Shown: positions 11,714 through 20,619 of the stretch, in pieces | How the letters are laid out: each line of letters begins with the position of its first letter | Position numbering within the stretch: position 1 is the stretch's first letter | The notes under the pieces: generated by a model | What the model saw: only the letters and a program-made list of their open reading frames with translations | What the model was told of the DNA's origin: nothing | Databases searched by the model: none | Source of the DNA: Sulfurovum sp. | GTDB taxonomy: Bacteria; Campylobacterota; Campylobacteria; Campylobacterales; Sulfurovaceae | Reading direction: 5' to 3' | Assembly (NCBI GenBank): GCA_020525365.1 | Contig: JAIZOF010000001.1 | Span: 216,381 to 280,380, forward strand | Length of the DNA stretch: 64,000 nt | Made by a program: the position numbers and the translations under genes

Positions 11714-12061
11714 GCCACTCCAACAAGGCACAACTACTTCAGGTCTTAAGGGAAGAGTATATTCATTGGTGATGCTGCACTTCAATACTATCTTGGGGAA
11801 AGGGCACCATCTAGCAGAGGCTTCAGGCTGCAAAACTGTCTACTATTTGTTCTTGCAGGCCTCTGTTACAACCAAGAAAGTACCTATATTAATAAACTAG
11901 CACAGGCTTTTGCTGCCAAAAAGGTGCGTACCCACAATATATCCTAAAAAAGAGGCACAAAGAGAGCTCATTACCTCTAACGAAACTACACTGGTATCTA
12001 GACATATTCTATTATAAAATGGATTGGAAGGCAAGAAGTTTGAAAATTCCAATGTCGTTAA
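11714..12061 (+). pseudogene. Damaged copy of the mqnA 3' half
   Basis: Matches the C-terminal half of mqnA (clean copy 16940-17310, opposite strand), from the codons for ATSNKLAQLLG to the stop, with missing and extra bases throughout, for example a GGGGGG run shortened near 11793. It begins in mid-gene directly after the prmA fragment. Confidence 0.82.
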
Positions 12062-12113
12062 CATTCTGCAGCTAATAATAGATAAAAATAGTAAAATAAG
12101 GTTACATCTAACT

Positions 12114-13469
12114 TTATCTTGTTTGCAAAAATGCTTCAATACGCTTAATTGTTGTGATCAACCCCAAGTATTACATATCATTCATCAACCCTGCACCTGT
12201 TAGTACAACAAGTGCTACACGAAGCGGCATACCAATCTTTCCCAAAACCAATATCTTTCTTAGTTACAATCGACTCAAGCACTTCATGATAATCACTTGC
12301 ACAGTGGTTTTTGCCATGTTTGAAGTGCATTGTCATAAAGTCTGTTAATACTTCTTGTCCCTTCCTTGAAAGCTTTAACTGCCTTAGAGTCATACCTGTT
12401 GGTGCATTCAAAATCAACTTAATCTGCTCTGCCAACTCGACCAATGTTCCTGCTTCGCTCTTTGGTCGCATGTAAAATGATAGAGGTATTTTTATTGTCC
12501 CTAGGTCTACTCCAAACTCTTGAGCAAACTTTATGTTCATTCGATGCCTTTGATATAATGTGCGTTAAGCCACAAGAGCTATCGAGATTATAGTTTGAGG
12601 CAGATTTATTAATATTTTGAGGGTCGTGTTGTATCATCTCCTCCAAAGAGAAGATCTCCGATCACCATGGCTCCACCTTAGATCGTACTAAAAAATTAAG
12701 GAGTGCTTCTGCAAGAAACCTGTATTTTATACTCCATCACATCAGTTGCACCATCACGTTTGGAGAGTTTTTCCTTGCTCGTTGTTAATCATTGCCACAT
12801 GATAAAAACTGAGGAAGTCAAAACCCAATGCATTATACACCACAATCTGCTTAGGCGTATTATAGAGATGGTCGTCACCACGGGATTACGTCGTCAAACC
12901 CATCAATGCATCATCAATGGCGACAACGAAATTATATGAACGGTGCGCCGTCTGCACGAGCAATAATGAAATCACTCCACCTCCAGCAGCGGACAATATC
13001 TCCTTGACTCCATCGTCGTGCCAATCATGCCCCTGCGGTGCTTCTTAATACGGATGACTGGTTAACTCCCTGTGGAGGCGTGTACCACTAAATCACGATA
13101 GCGACCCATCATAATGGGACGTTCTGCGTGCTGTCTAAGTTGCGAAGTGCACTCAAGTTCCCTTGGTCATATAACACTTGTAGGCTTTATTCTCTTTAAG
13201 AAGCTGGATCAATATACTTTATAAAGGTCAAACGCTTTCTTGACCCTGATAGACCACTTCACCGTCATAGCTCAACCCTGCCCACTAAATGCCTTAATAA
13301 TTGCTTCAAGTGCCTCTTTGGAGTTTCGAGAAAGATTCGCATCTTCACGCGAAGTAAAAATTTTCCATTGTTGTGTCTAGCAGTCAACCAAGAAAAAAGT
13401 GCTGTTCTCAGTCCACCAATATGTAGATACCCTTGTGGAGTAAGGAGCAAAACGTGTTACCGTCGACAT
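12114..13469 (-). pseudogene. Damaged full-length copy of gltX
   Basis: Matches the intact gltX at 15489-16877 from start to stop in opposite orientation, but is broken by many small indels. Several short open frames inside it encode pieces of glutamyl-tRNA synthetase. Not a second gltX paralogue: between indels the sequence is essentially identical to the clean gene, including third codon positions. Confidence 0.83.
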
Positions 13470-13697
13470 AAATTAACCTAATTTTTTCGCAAAGTAATTA
13501 TACCATGAGGAGTAGCTAAGAGGGAGAGGGTGGCTGTGCAGGTTTTGTCGGACTAGGCGGTACAAAACCTTAAAATAATTAGATATAATCACAACACAAC
13601 AGAACAAGAGGCATGCAGTAACGTGAGCATAGACAAAAAGAAAACATTGTCAAGCAATGCATGCTGGTATACTACTAACTACCCAAAAGGCATTTTA

Positions 13698-14280
13698 ATG
13701 ATAGGTATCGTCGACTATAGTATGGGCAACCTGCTCTGTCATTAATGCTTTTTGGTGTGCGGGTACCAAAGGTACTAGAGAGGACCCAGAGAAGCTTCTT
13801 GCACTATGACAGACTCGTCCTTCCAGGTGTTGGTGCATTTGGTGATGCTATGATGATTTAAAGAAGCGGATGGATGAAGGGTCAAAGCCTTTGCTGCTTC
13901 CAGGAAACCATTACTAGGTATCTGTTTCAGTGGTAACTTCTTTGAAAGTAGCAAGAGTTTGTTTCACTAGCTATCTAGGGGCTCATCCCTGGGAAAGTGG
14001 ATTGCATTTGACGAAAGCAGATTTGATCACCCTCAAAAAGTATTCTCATGGTTGAATGAACTATTTGTACAAAAACAGCACAAAACCATTTGATGGCTCA
14101 ATCACAGTTTGATTCCTATTTTGTCCACTCATTCCATCATGATGATACGTACACCATAGGTAAACCATGGTTACGAGCTTTGTAGCTGTCAACAAAGAGA
14201 ACATCTACGGTATATACAACCCCACCCAGAGAAGAGTCACAAACGGGTTGAAGATTATAGGAGACTCTTGCAATCTATAA
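13698..14280 (+). pseudogene. Damaged but full-length copy of hisH
   Basis: Covers all of hisH including the C-terminal part absent from the clean copy. Pieces reading DDTYTIG, then YGYEFVAAVNKENIYGIQ and GLKIIGD can be made out across frameshifts before TAA at 14278-14280. It therefore supplies the true continuation of the truncated clean hisH. The His and Glu of the amidotransferase triad should lie in this C-terminal part. Confidence 0.8.
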
Positions 14281-14312
14281 ACTTTGTAATACTTAAAGAA
14301 GGGAGAGATCCG

Positions 14313-14811
14313 ATGCAAGAAGAAGAAAAGACCATTTCATCAAAAATATAGAAATCGAAAACTTCAAATGTTTCAAAGAGTTCAAAGCAGAAGGTTTTTT
14401 GAGACTGGTCAATCTCATTGGTGGGAAGAATAATGGGAAGACGGCTTATGAGGCGTGTTATCTTACTACAAATATGCATCAAAATCACACAACATGTAGA
14501 TTTAAACATACTATGGGGTAATTGCGAATGAAAGAATGGATGTATTTTGAAATGATTTAAATTCTTATAATCATTCAAAGCAACAAACAGAGAACAAGTA
14601 GATTTTATTACAGAATGATGTTATTAGCTCAATTGACTACATATGATGATTGTGTGTATTAACTTTAAATGAAACTCAATAAAATAAATATGAGAGGTCT
14701 TGATTTAAATAACAGAATTTAAAATATCTTCAGTGGTATCATATTATGACATAACATCTATTCATGATTTCAAAATAAATACTTTTATAAAATTTTTAAA
14801 AATAATCCCTC
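14313..14811 (+). pseudogene. Damaged 5' part of an AAA family ATPase gene (AAA_15/OLD-like)
   Basis: After ATG at 14313 and a frameshift, one frame reads KNIEIENFKCFKEFKAEGF, then VNLIGGKNNGKTA: the N-terminal strand plus Walker A of the AAA_15/RecF-like ATPase group, normally GGKNNVGKTAF, with a Val codon apparently lost. Further frameshifts follow, and the AT-rich stretch 14640-14811 is not readable. It starts 32 bases after hisH on the same strand, so in the real genome it probably lies downstream of hisH. It occurs only in the noisy segment; the complete gene is not in the window. Confidence 0.6.
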
Positions 14812-15263
14812 AATGAGTGGACAAAATAGAGATAAAACTCTTGATTGAGCCCATCAAATAGTTTTGTGCTGTTTTGTACAAATAGTTCATTCCAGCCCAT
14901 ATGAGGTACTTTTTGAGGGTGATCAAATCTGCTCTCGTCAAATGCAATCACTTTCCCAGGGATGAGCCCTAGTCCTTCGTGGCTCCCAAACTCTTCACTG
15001 CTTTCAAAAAGAAGTTGCATACCCAAACAGATACCTAGTAATGGTTTCCCTGAAGCAACAAAGGTTTTGACCGCTTCATCCATCCCACGCTTCTTTAAAT
15101 GCATCATAGCATCACCAAATGCACCAACACCTGGAAGGACGAGTCTGTCATAGTGCAGAAGCTTCTCTGGGTCACTCTCTAGTACTGCTTTGGTGCCCAC
15201 TTTTTTAAAAGCATTAATGACAGAGGCAAGGTTGCCCATACTATAGTCGACGATACCTATCAT
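14812..15263 (-). CDS. hisH: Imidazole glycerol phosphate synthase subunit HisH, 3' end missing
   Basis: Glutaminase subunit of the HisF-HisH enzyme, feeding ammonia into histidine and AICAR synthesis. About 151 correct codons, with the nucleophile Cys79 in GICLGMQLLF and the oxyanion-loop PGVGAFG. HisH is normally about 200 residues. Homology stops after YFVHS at 14812, where sequence switches to the damaged segment; the frame then runs a few foreign codons to a stop at 14796. The missing third is visible in damaged form at about 14118-14280. It is divergent from gltX. Truncation is most likely an assembly effect. Confidence 0.9.
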
Positions 15264-15488
15264 TTAAAATGCCTTTTGGGTAGTTGAAGTAAAGTATACC
15301 AGCATACATTGCTTGACAATGTTTTCTTTTTGTCTATGCTCACGTTACTGCATGCCTCTTGTTCTATTGTGTTGTGATTATATCTAATTATTTTAAAAGG
15401 TTTTGTACCGCCTAGTCGACAAACCTGCACAGCACCTCTCCCTCTTAGCCTCCTCATGGTATAATTGCAAAAAAATTAAGGTTAATTT

Positions 15489-16877
15489 ATGTCGACAGTA
15501 ACACGTTTTGCTCCTTCTCCCACAGGGTATCTACATATTGGTGGACTGAGAACAGCACTTTTTTCTTGGTTAACTGCTAGACACAACAATGGAAAATTTT
15601 TACTTCGCATTGAAGATACAGATCTTTCTCGAAACTCCAAAGAGGCACTTGAAGCAATTATTAAGGCATTTGAGTGGGCAGGGTTGAGCTATGATGGTGA
15701 AGTGGTCTATCAGTCCAAGCGTTTTGACCTTTATAAAAAGTATATTGATCGGCTTCTTAAAGAGAATAAAGCCTACAAGTGTTATATGACCAAAGAGGAG
15801 CTTGATGCACTTCGCAAAGCACAGACAGCACGCAAAGAACGTCCACATTATGATGGTCGCTATCGTGATTTTAGTGGTACGCCTCCTGAGGGAGTTGAAC
15901 CAGTCATCCGTATTAAAGCACCGCAAGAGGGCATGATTACTTTTGATGATGGTATCAAGGGAGATATTGAGATCGCTGCTACGGAGGTAGATGATTTCAT
16001 TATTGCTCGTGCAGACGGTACACCGACATATAATTTCGTTGTCGCCATTGATGATGCATTGATGGGTTTGACTGACGTAATCCGTGGTGACGACCATCTC
16101 TATAATACCCCTAAGCAGATTGTGGTGTATAATGCATTGGGTTTTGAGCTTCCTCGATTTTATCATGTGGCAATGATTAACAACGAGCAAGGAAAAAAAC
16201 TCTCCAAACGTGATGGTGCAACTGATGTGATGGAGTATAAAATACAAGGTTTCTTACCAGAAGCACTCCTTAATTTTTTGGTACGTCTAGGGTGGAGCCA
16301 TGGTGATCAGGAGATCTTCTCTTTGGAGGAGATGATACAACTTTTTGACCCTCAAAATATTAATAAATCTGCCTCAAGCTATAATCTCGATAAGCTCTTG
16401 TGGCTTAACGCACATTATATCAAAGAGGCATCAGATGAAAAGCTTATAGGTTTGCTCAAAGAGTTTGGAGTAGACCTAGAGGACAATAAAAATGCCTCTA
16501 TCATTTTACATGCGACCAAAGAGCGAAGCAAGACATTGGTTGAGTTGGCAGAGCAGATTAAGTTGATTTTGAATGCACCAACAGGGTATGATTCTAAGGC
16601 AGTTAAAAAAGCTTTCAAGGAAGGGACAAAAGAGATATTAACAGACTTTATGACAATGCTTCAAACATGGCAAAAACCACTGTACTTGCCAAGTGATTAT
16701 CATGAAGTGCTTGAGTCGATTGTAACTAAGAAAGATATTGGTTTTGGGAAGATTGGTATGCCGCTTCGTGTGGCACTTGTTGGCGCACTAACAGGTGCAG
16801 GGGTTGATGAGATGATGGCAATACTTGGGGTTGATGCAACAATTAAGCGTATTGAAGCATTTTTGCAAACAAGATAA
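15489..16877 (+). CDS. gltX: Glutamyl-tRNA synthetase
   Basis: Class I synthetase that charges tRNA-Glu and, in many bacteria, tRNA-Gln for later amidation. 462 residues, normal. The HIGH-type motif is in [15 protein letters not shown] (residues 11-25), and the KMSKS-type motif reads [10 protein letters not shown] near residue 240. A TATAAT box lies about 25 bases before the start. Campylobacterota usually carry two GltX proteins with split specificity; whether this is the Glu or Gln type cannot be told by eye. Clean copy; the one at 12114-13469 is the damaged duplicate. Confidence 0.96.
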   Translation: MSTVTRFAPSPTGYLHIGGLRTALFSWLTARHNNGKFLLRIEDTDLSRNSKEALEAIIKAFEWAGLSYDGEVVYQSKRFDLYKKYIDRLLKENKAYKCYMTKEELDALRKAQTARKERPHYDGRYRDFSGTPPEGVEPVIRIKAPQEGMITFDDGIKGDIEIAATEVDDFIIARADGTPTYNFVVAIDDALMGLTDVIRGDDHLYNTPKQIVVYNALGFELPRFYHVAMINNEQGKKLSKRDGATDVMEYKIQGFLPEALLNFLVRLGWSHGDQEIFSLEEMIQLFDPQNINKSASSYNLDKLLWLNAHYIKEASDEKLIGLLKEFGVDLEDNKNASIILHATKERSKTLVELAEQIKLILNAPTGYDSKAVKKAFKEGTKEILTDFMTMLQTWQKPLYLPSDYHEVLESIVTKKDIGFGKIGMPLRVALVGALTGAGVDEMMAILGVDATIKRIEAFLQTR

Positions 16878-16939
16878 AATAACCTCTTGTTAGACATAGC
16901 CTTGTTTTACTGTTTTTTATCCTAATGTGCTGGGAAATA

Positions 16940-17587
16940 TTAACGATTGTATTGTAGGAATTTTTTCAAACTTTTCTTTGCCTTCCAATCCATTTTATAA
17001 TGAATATGCTCTAGATACCAGTGTAGTTCGTTAGAGGTAATAGCTCTCTTTTGTGCCTCTTTTTTTAGGATATATTGTGGAATACGCACCTTTTTGGCAA
17101 CAAAAGCCTGTGCTAGTTTATTAATATAGGTACTTTCTTGGTTGTAACAGAGCCTTGCAAAGACAAATGGTAGACCAGTTTTTGCATACCAAGCCTCTGC
17201 TAGATCGATGCCCTTTCCCCCCTTAAGATAGTATTGAAGTGCAGCATCACCAATGAATACTCTTCCCTTAAGACCTAGTAGTTGTGCTAGCTTGTTGGAA
17301 GTGGCAGAGGCAGGATCTTTTTGGTCTTCTCCAGGGATAAGAAGCACACTGTAGACGCTCTTTTTGGCAATGATGCCAACATCAGTACAGTGACATTTTT
17401 TTGATACTACTGAAGAGATAAATGCTGCATGTATTGCCCTTCTTTTAAAGTCATGGTTGATTTTTGATGGGATAGCACGGTTGTGGTGAAATGCCATTTT
17501 TGCACCACTACTTTTAAGTCGTTTTTTGAGAAAAATATGAAAAGGAAGGAGATTGAGGTATGAGATGGAGCCAAAACGTATGCCCAT
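16940..17587 (-). CDS. mqnA: Chorismate dehydratase, futalosine pathway
   Basis: First enzyme of the futalosine route to menaquinone: converts chorismate to 3-[(1-carboxyvinyl)oxy]benzoate. 215 residues with a periplasmic-binding-protein-like fold. Family features include the opening GSISYLNLLPF, SSVVSKK after the first domain, and KGRVFIGDAALQYYL in the middle. The start has an excellent Shine-Dalgarno (GGAGGTAGGAG). Menaquinone is the respiratory quinone of Campylobacterota, which use this pathway instead of the classic Men route. Convergent with gltX and divergent from moaD. Confidence 0.93.
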   Translation of the reverse strand: MGIRFGSISYLNLLPFHIFLKKRLKSSGAKMAFHHNRAIPSKINHDFKRRAIHAAFISSVVSKKCHCTDVGIIAKKSVYSVLLIPGEDQKDPASATSNKLAQLLGLKGRVFIGDAALQYYLKGGKGIDLAEAWYAKTGLPFVFARLCYNQESTYINKLAQAFVAKKVRIPQYILKKEAQKRAITSNELHWYLEHIHYKMDWKAKKSLKKFLQYNR

Positions 17588-17623
17588 AATGCTCCTACCT
17601 CCTTTTTGGATAATTTAAGCGCA

Positions 17624-17647
17624 ATTATACCAAACAAGAATTATAAT
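17624..17647. promoter_or_regulatory. Divergent -10 boxes for mqnA and moaD
   Basis: TATAAT on the minus strand at 17624-17629 (about 37 bases before the mqnA start) and TATAAT on the plus strand at 17642-17647 (25 bases before the moaD start). No -35 boxes are evident, as is usual in Campylobacterota. Confidence 0.5.
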
Positions 17648-17672
17648 CGGTCAATATTGCAAGGAGTCTTGT

Positions 17673-17894
17673 GTGGTAACAATAGAGTTTCTCGGACCCA
17701 TTAAAAAGCCCTCTGTAGAGATTGAAGCCAAAACACTTTTAGATGTAGCAAAACAACTGAAGGAAGATAAGGAGATTCAAGAATGGTTACCGCAATGTGC
17801 TGTAGCATTAAATGATACCATGGTGAATGATCTTTCCATACCATTGAAAAATGGAGACAGAATTTCCATCCTTCCCCCTGTTTGTGGCGGATAA
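17673..17894 (+). CDS. moaD: Molybdopterin synthase sulfur-carrier subunit MoaD
   Basis: Small ubiquitin-like protein whose C-terminal thiocarboxylate donates sulfur to precursor Z (cPMP) during molybdopterin synthesis. 73 residues ending in the required Gly-Gly. The start is GTG with AAGGAG 8 bases upstream. It precedes moaE and moeA on the same strand, making a molybdenum-cofactor cluster. Confidence 0.93.
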   Translation: MVTIEFLGPIKKPSVEIEAKTLLDVAKQLKEDKEIQEWLPQCAVALNDTMVNDLSIPLKNGDRISILPPVCGG

Positions 17895-17958
17895 CAGTTA
17901 CATTAGTAAAACGTAGTGATATATTTATTGTAATACTTTAATTATAGTAGGGATACCG

Positions 17959-18393
17959 ATGGAATTATATAATGGTTCTTTAGATGTTAAAGAGATTTTT
18001 ACCAGATGGCTGGATGAAGAAGCCAGATCAAATTATGGTGCCTTTATTCCATTTATAGGAACAATACGTGCTGAAAATGGTATAGAAGCACTCAGTTTTG
18101 ATATTTATGAACCCGTACTGAAAATATGGTTTGATACATGGCAAGAGAGAGCTAAAGCAAGAGGGGCAATAGTAAAGATGGCACATGCCATTGGGGATGT
18201 ACCAATACATTCGTCTTCTTATATTGCAGCAGTATTTTCTCCTAAGCGACGTGTGGCATTGGATCTCATAGAAAAATTTGTTGAAGATTTCAAGGCTAAC
18301 GCACCTATTTGGAAGTATGATATGAAGCATGGGGAACGTATCTATGCAAAAGATAGAAGTACACCGATGGATGGTGCAGGGCTACTGGGGTAA
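17959..18393 (+). CDS. moaE: Molybdopterin synthase catalytic subunit MoaE
   Basis: Large subunit of the MoaD2-MoaE2 heterotetramer that inserts two sulfurs into cPMP. 144 residues. It shows the typical GAFIPFIGTIRAENG, HAIGDVPI, and ANAPIWKYDM segments. It sits between moaD (64 bases upstream) and moeA, so the three probably act together. Confidence 0.94.
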   Translation: MELYNGSLDVKEIFTRWLDEEARSNYGAFIPFIGTIRAENGIEALSFDIYEPVLKIWFDTWQERAKARGAIVKMAHAIGDVPIHSSSYIAAVFSPKRRVALDLIEKFVEDFKANAPIWKYDMKHGERIYAKDRSTPMDGAGLLG

Positions 18394-18479
18394 TTTTGCA
18401 AGTTAGTTATAAATAGTGTTAGCAAGCACTGCTCTGTAATGCTAGAATGAATAATAAATTTGAAAAAGGAACTTTTCCC

Positions 18480-19679
18480 ATGATACATTTTGATGAATCG
18501 ATGGCATTACTTGAGGGTTTACAGATTAAAAAGTATAAGACTAAAAAATGCTATCTAATGGATACACTCGGTTATGTGTTAGCAGAAGATATTGTTGCCA
18601 AGCACAACTCTCCAGAACTTCCAACTTCAGGGATGGATGGATATGCGATTATATATGAAGATCAGGCAATGGGACGGCTTAAAATTACTAGCATAAATCC
18701 TGCTGGCTCAACACTATGTAGTCAGGTAATTGGTGGAACTTGTATTAAGACTTTTACAGGATCACTGATGCCAGAGGGTGCCGATACACTCATTCCTATT
18801 GAAAATGTAGAGGTAGAAGGTAATGAGATTATCATTAAAGAGGAGGTACCTCAAGGTTTTGCCGTACGTGAGGTAGGTGAGAATTATGCCAAAGGGCAGA
18901 AGCTCATTGAAATGGGCACCAAGATAGATTTTTCTCATATTGGTGTACTTGCTAGTTTGAATATTGTACACGTATTGGTTTATGAAAAGCCGATAGTTTC
19001 CATTCTCTCTACCGGATCCGAGCTACTTGATTTGGGTGAAGTACAGATAAATAATTCACAGATACGTTCATCGAATAACTATACTATTGAAGCAATTGTT
19101 AAGAAGTATGATGGGCATCCTATGCAGTTAGGATGTGTTGGTGATGACAAAGCAAGTATTAAAACAGTGGTTTCTGATGCGCTAGAGAAGAGTGATATTG
19201 TAGTGACTACTGGTGGGGTGAGTGTTGGAGACTTCGACTTTGTCAAGGATATTATCTATGAATTGGAGTGTGAAGTTATTTTCAAAGGGGTGCGTGTCAA
19301 GCCAGGTCAGCATATTATGGTAGCACGTAAAGCAGATAAGTTCATTGTGGCACTTCCTGGTTTTGCATACTCTGCAACAGTAATGGCACTGGTCTATGTG
19401 GTGCCACTGATTGAAAAGCTACAAAGAGGCAAAAACCCCATAAAGCAGGTAAGGGCTAAACTTAAAGAGCCATTTTCCAAACGTACAAAAAAGGCAGAGT
19501 TTACAGCTTGCAATATCTCACTTATACAAGGAGAGTATTATGCAGACTTCAAAGGAAAAAAGGTTGGCACATCTGCTATCTTAACCAATATGCTTGGTAA
19601 TATTGGACTTATCTTTACCTCTGAGAATGATACTTCTAAAGAGACTGGAGATGAGGTGACTGTACTACTGCTAGATTAG
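18480..19679 (+). CDS. moeA: Molybdopterin molybdenumtransferase MoeA
   Basis: Inserts molybdate into adenylylated molybdopterin. 399 residues, normal for MoeA. Seen are SGMDGYA near the N-terminus, TGSLMPEGADT, STGSELL, the TTGGVSVGDFDFVKD nucleotide-binding motif, and RVKPGQH. The frame is open from 18447, but I start at 18480 because AAAAAGGA lies about 9 bases before it and homology begins there. Third gene of the moa/moe cluster. Confidence 0.94.
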   Translation: MIHFDESMALLEGLQIKKYKTKKCYLMDTLGYVLAEDIVAKHNSPELPTSGMDGYAIIYEDQAMGRLKITSINPAGSTLCSQVIGGTCIKTFTGSLMPEGADTLIPIENVEVEGNEIIIKEEVPQGFAVREVGENYAKGQKLIEMGTKIDFSHIGVLASLNIVHVLVYEKPIVSILSTGSELLDLGEVQINNSQIRSSNNYTIEAIVKKYDGHPMQLGCVGDDKASIKTVVSDALEKSDIVVTTGGVSVGDFDFVKDIIYELECEVIFKGVRVKPGQHIMVARKADKFIVALPGFAYSATVMALVYVVPLIEKLQRGKNPIKQVRAKLKEPFSKRTKKAEFTACNISLIQGEYYADFKGKKVGTSAILTNMLGNIGLIFTSENDTSKETGDEVTVLLLD

Positions 19680-19710
19680 TCATAAAATTCCTTTTGCCAT
19701 AACCATGTTT

Positions 19711-19824
19711 TTAGAGTGCAAGAATTGACTCCCTTGCCTTTAAAAATAGTGCAAAATCAGATGCTGTTTTACACCCCATTTTTACCGCATAACCTAAAAG
19801 CTCTTTATGTAGTCTATAATTCAT
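19711..19824 (-). CDS. Small ORF of 37 residues, divergent from the S24 repressor
   Basis: Starts with MNYRLHKELLGYAVKMG and ends with a charged, helical segment (DFALFLKARES). An AAAAAGGA ribosome binding site is 6 bases before the ATG. It shares its promoter region with the repressor gene, including a perfect palindrome at 19884-19910. I do not recognise the family. Small and helical, it could be a target or modulator of the repressor; that is speculation from position. Confidence 0.45.
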   Translation of the reverse strand: MNYRLHKELLGYAVKMGCKTASDFALFLKARESILAL

Positions 19825-19883
19825 TATTAATCCTTTTTAGTATTTTTTATATCAAATTGTAATTTAATATAAAAAAAATCATT

Positions 19884-19910
19884 AAAAGTATGTCAATTTG
19901 ACATACTTTT
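19884..19910. promoter_or_regulatory. Perfect 13-bp palindrome, likely operator of the S24 repressor
   Basis: AAAAGTATGTCAA, one T, then TTGACATACTTTT: every base pairs. It lies 47 bases before the repressor start and 60 bases before the divergent 37-residue ORF. A second inverted pair, ATATCAAATT (19849-19858) and AATTTGATAT (19928-19937), brackets it almost symmetrically. The layout suggests autoregulation by a dimeric or tetrameric repressor. Confidence 0.65.
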
Positions 19911-19956
19911 TAAGAAAAATATCCTATAATTTGATATATAAAAAATTAAAGGAGTA

Positions 19957-20613
19957 ATGATGCAGACTATGACAGAGACTATAGAAAAACTAAAAGATAT
20001 TATTTCTGAAACCAAGATAGGCAGCAAGGTGTTTGATAAAGATGTTGCCAATGCACTCAATATTCCACAAGCAACCTTTGCAACAATGAAGAAACGAAAT
20101 GCTATTCCTTATGAGGAGATACTTGAATTTTGTGCACTTAAAAAGATCTCTGCCAATTGGCTCTTTTTTGATCAAGCGGTTGACATGCTCAAGGAGCAGA
20201 CAGAGAAGTATTTTAGGGTACGCTATTTTGCAGACATCCGTGCAAGTGCTGGAGGGGGAGCTGAAGTATTTGATGAGAACTATGAGACTATTGCTATCGA
20301 TAAGAAAATTATGCATAATATGGTAGGATTGGGAAATACTGAACTTGAGGCAATACATGTTGATGGCGAATCGATGGAGCCTACCCTTCAAGATGGAAGT
20401 ATTGTTTTTATTGATCGTGCCCAAACCAATATCAACAAAGATGGTATCTTTATTGCTGCAACTACAGCTGGACTCTTCATTAAGCGTATCCGCCAAAGAG
20501 CCGACGGTATGGTAGAATTAATCTCTGACAATAAAGCATATTCACCTGAAGTGCTTTCTCCTGATGAGGTGGTGATTGTGGGAAAAGTAGTTGGAAATAT
20601 TGAGAGTCTGTAA
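19957..20613 (+). CDS. CI/LexA-like transcriptional regulator with S24 peptidase domain
   Basis: 218 residues: an N-terminal phage-CI-type helix-turn-helix domain (about 10-75, with DKDVANALNIPQATFATMKK) and a C-terminal S24 self-cleaving domain. The catalytic Ser139 is in GESMEP and Lys176 in LFIKRIRQ; the likely cleavage site is Ala98-Gly99 in RASAGGG. Such proteins repress until autocleaved after RecA activation or another signal. A TATAAT-containing region and a perfect palindrome lie upstream. ATG at 19960 or 19969 is equally possible as start (AAAGGAG at 19948-19954). No phage genes surround it, so it is probably a chromosomal stress regulator, perhaps the LexA substitute. Confidence 0.85.
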   Translation: MMQTMTETIEKLKDIISETKIGSKVFDKDVANALNIPQATFATMKKRNAIPYEEILEFCALKKISANWLFFDQAVDMLKEQTEKYFRVRYFADIRASAGGGAEVFDENYETIAIDKKIMHNMVGLGNTELEAIHVDGESMEPTLQDGSIVFIDRAQTNINKDGIFIAATTAGLFIKRIRQRADGMVELISDNKAYSPEVLSPDEVVIVGKVVGNIESL

Positions 20614-20619
20614 GAATAG

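Larger units (their letters stand above)
11714..17310. repeat. Inverted near-duplicate of the mqnA-gltX-hisH locus, probably artefactual
   Basis: The segment 11714-about 14117 is a noisy reverse-complement copy of 14812-17310. The arms are separated by about 0.7 kb (14118-14811) that carries the missing hisH 3' end and the start of an AAA ATPase gene. The left arm has frequent 1-3 base indels and shortened homopolymers in genes and spacers alike; the right arm is clean. The left edge cuts prmA and the right edge cuts hisH, both in mid-gene. A fold-back or mis-oriented low-quality read at a contig end explains this better than a real inverted duplication. Confidence 0.85.

Noticed and set aside
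12114-13469. Second gltX (a GluRS/GlnRS-type paralogue, as many Campylobacterota have)
   Set aside because: True GltX paralogues are strongly diverged; this one is near-identical to gltX between indels and is inverted together with its neighbours.
14255-14578. 107-codon minus-strand frame in the noisy spacer
   Set aside because: It lies opposite the readable AAA ATPase start, and its composition (Cys, His, Phe-rich) is that of an antisense shadow.
15260-15457. 65-codon minus-strand frame between hisH and gltX, overlapping the hisH start
   Set aside because: It covers the gltX promoter region, has no ribosome binding site, Arg/Gly/Cys-rich composition unlike the neighbours, and no recognisable motif.
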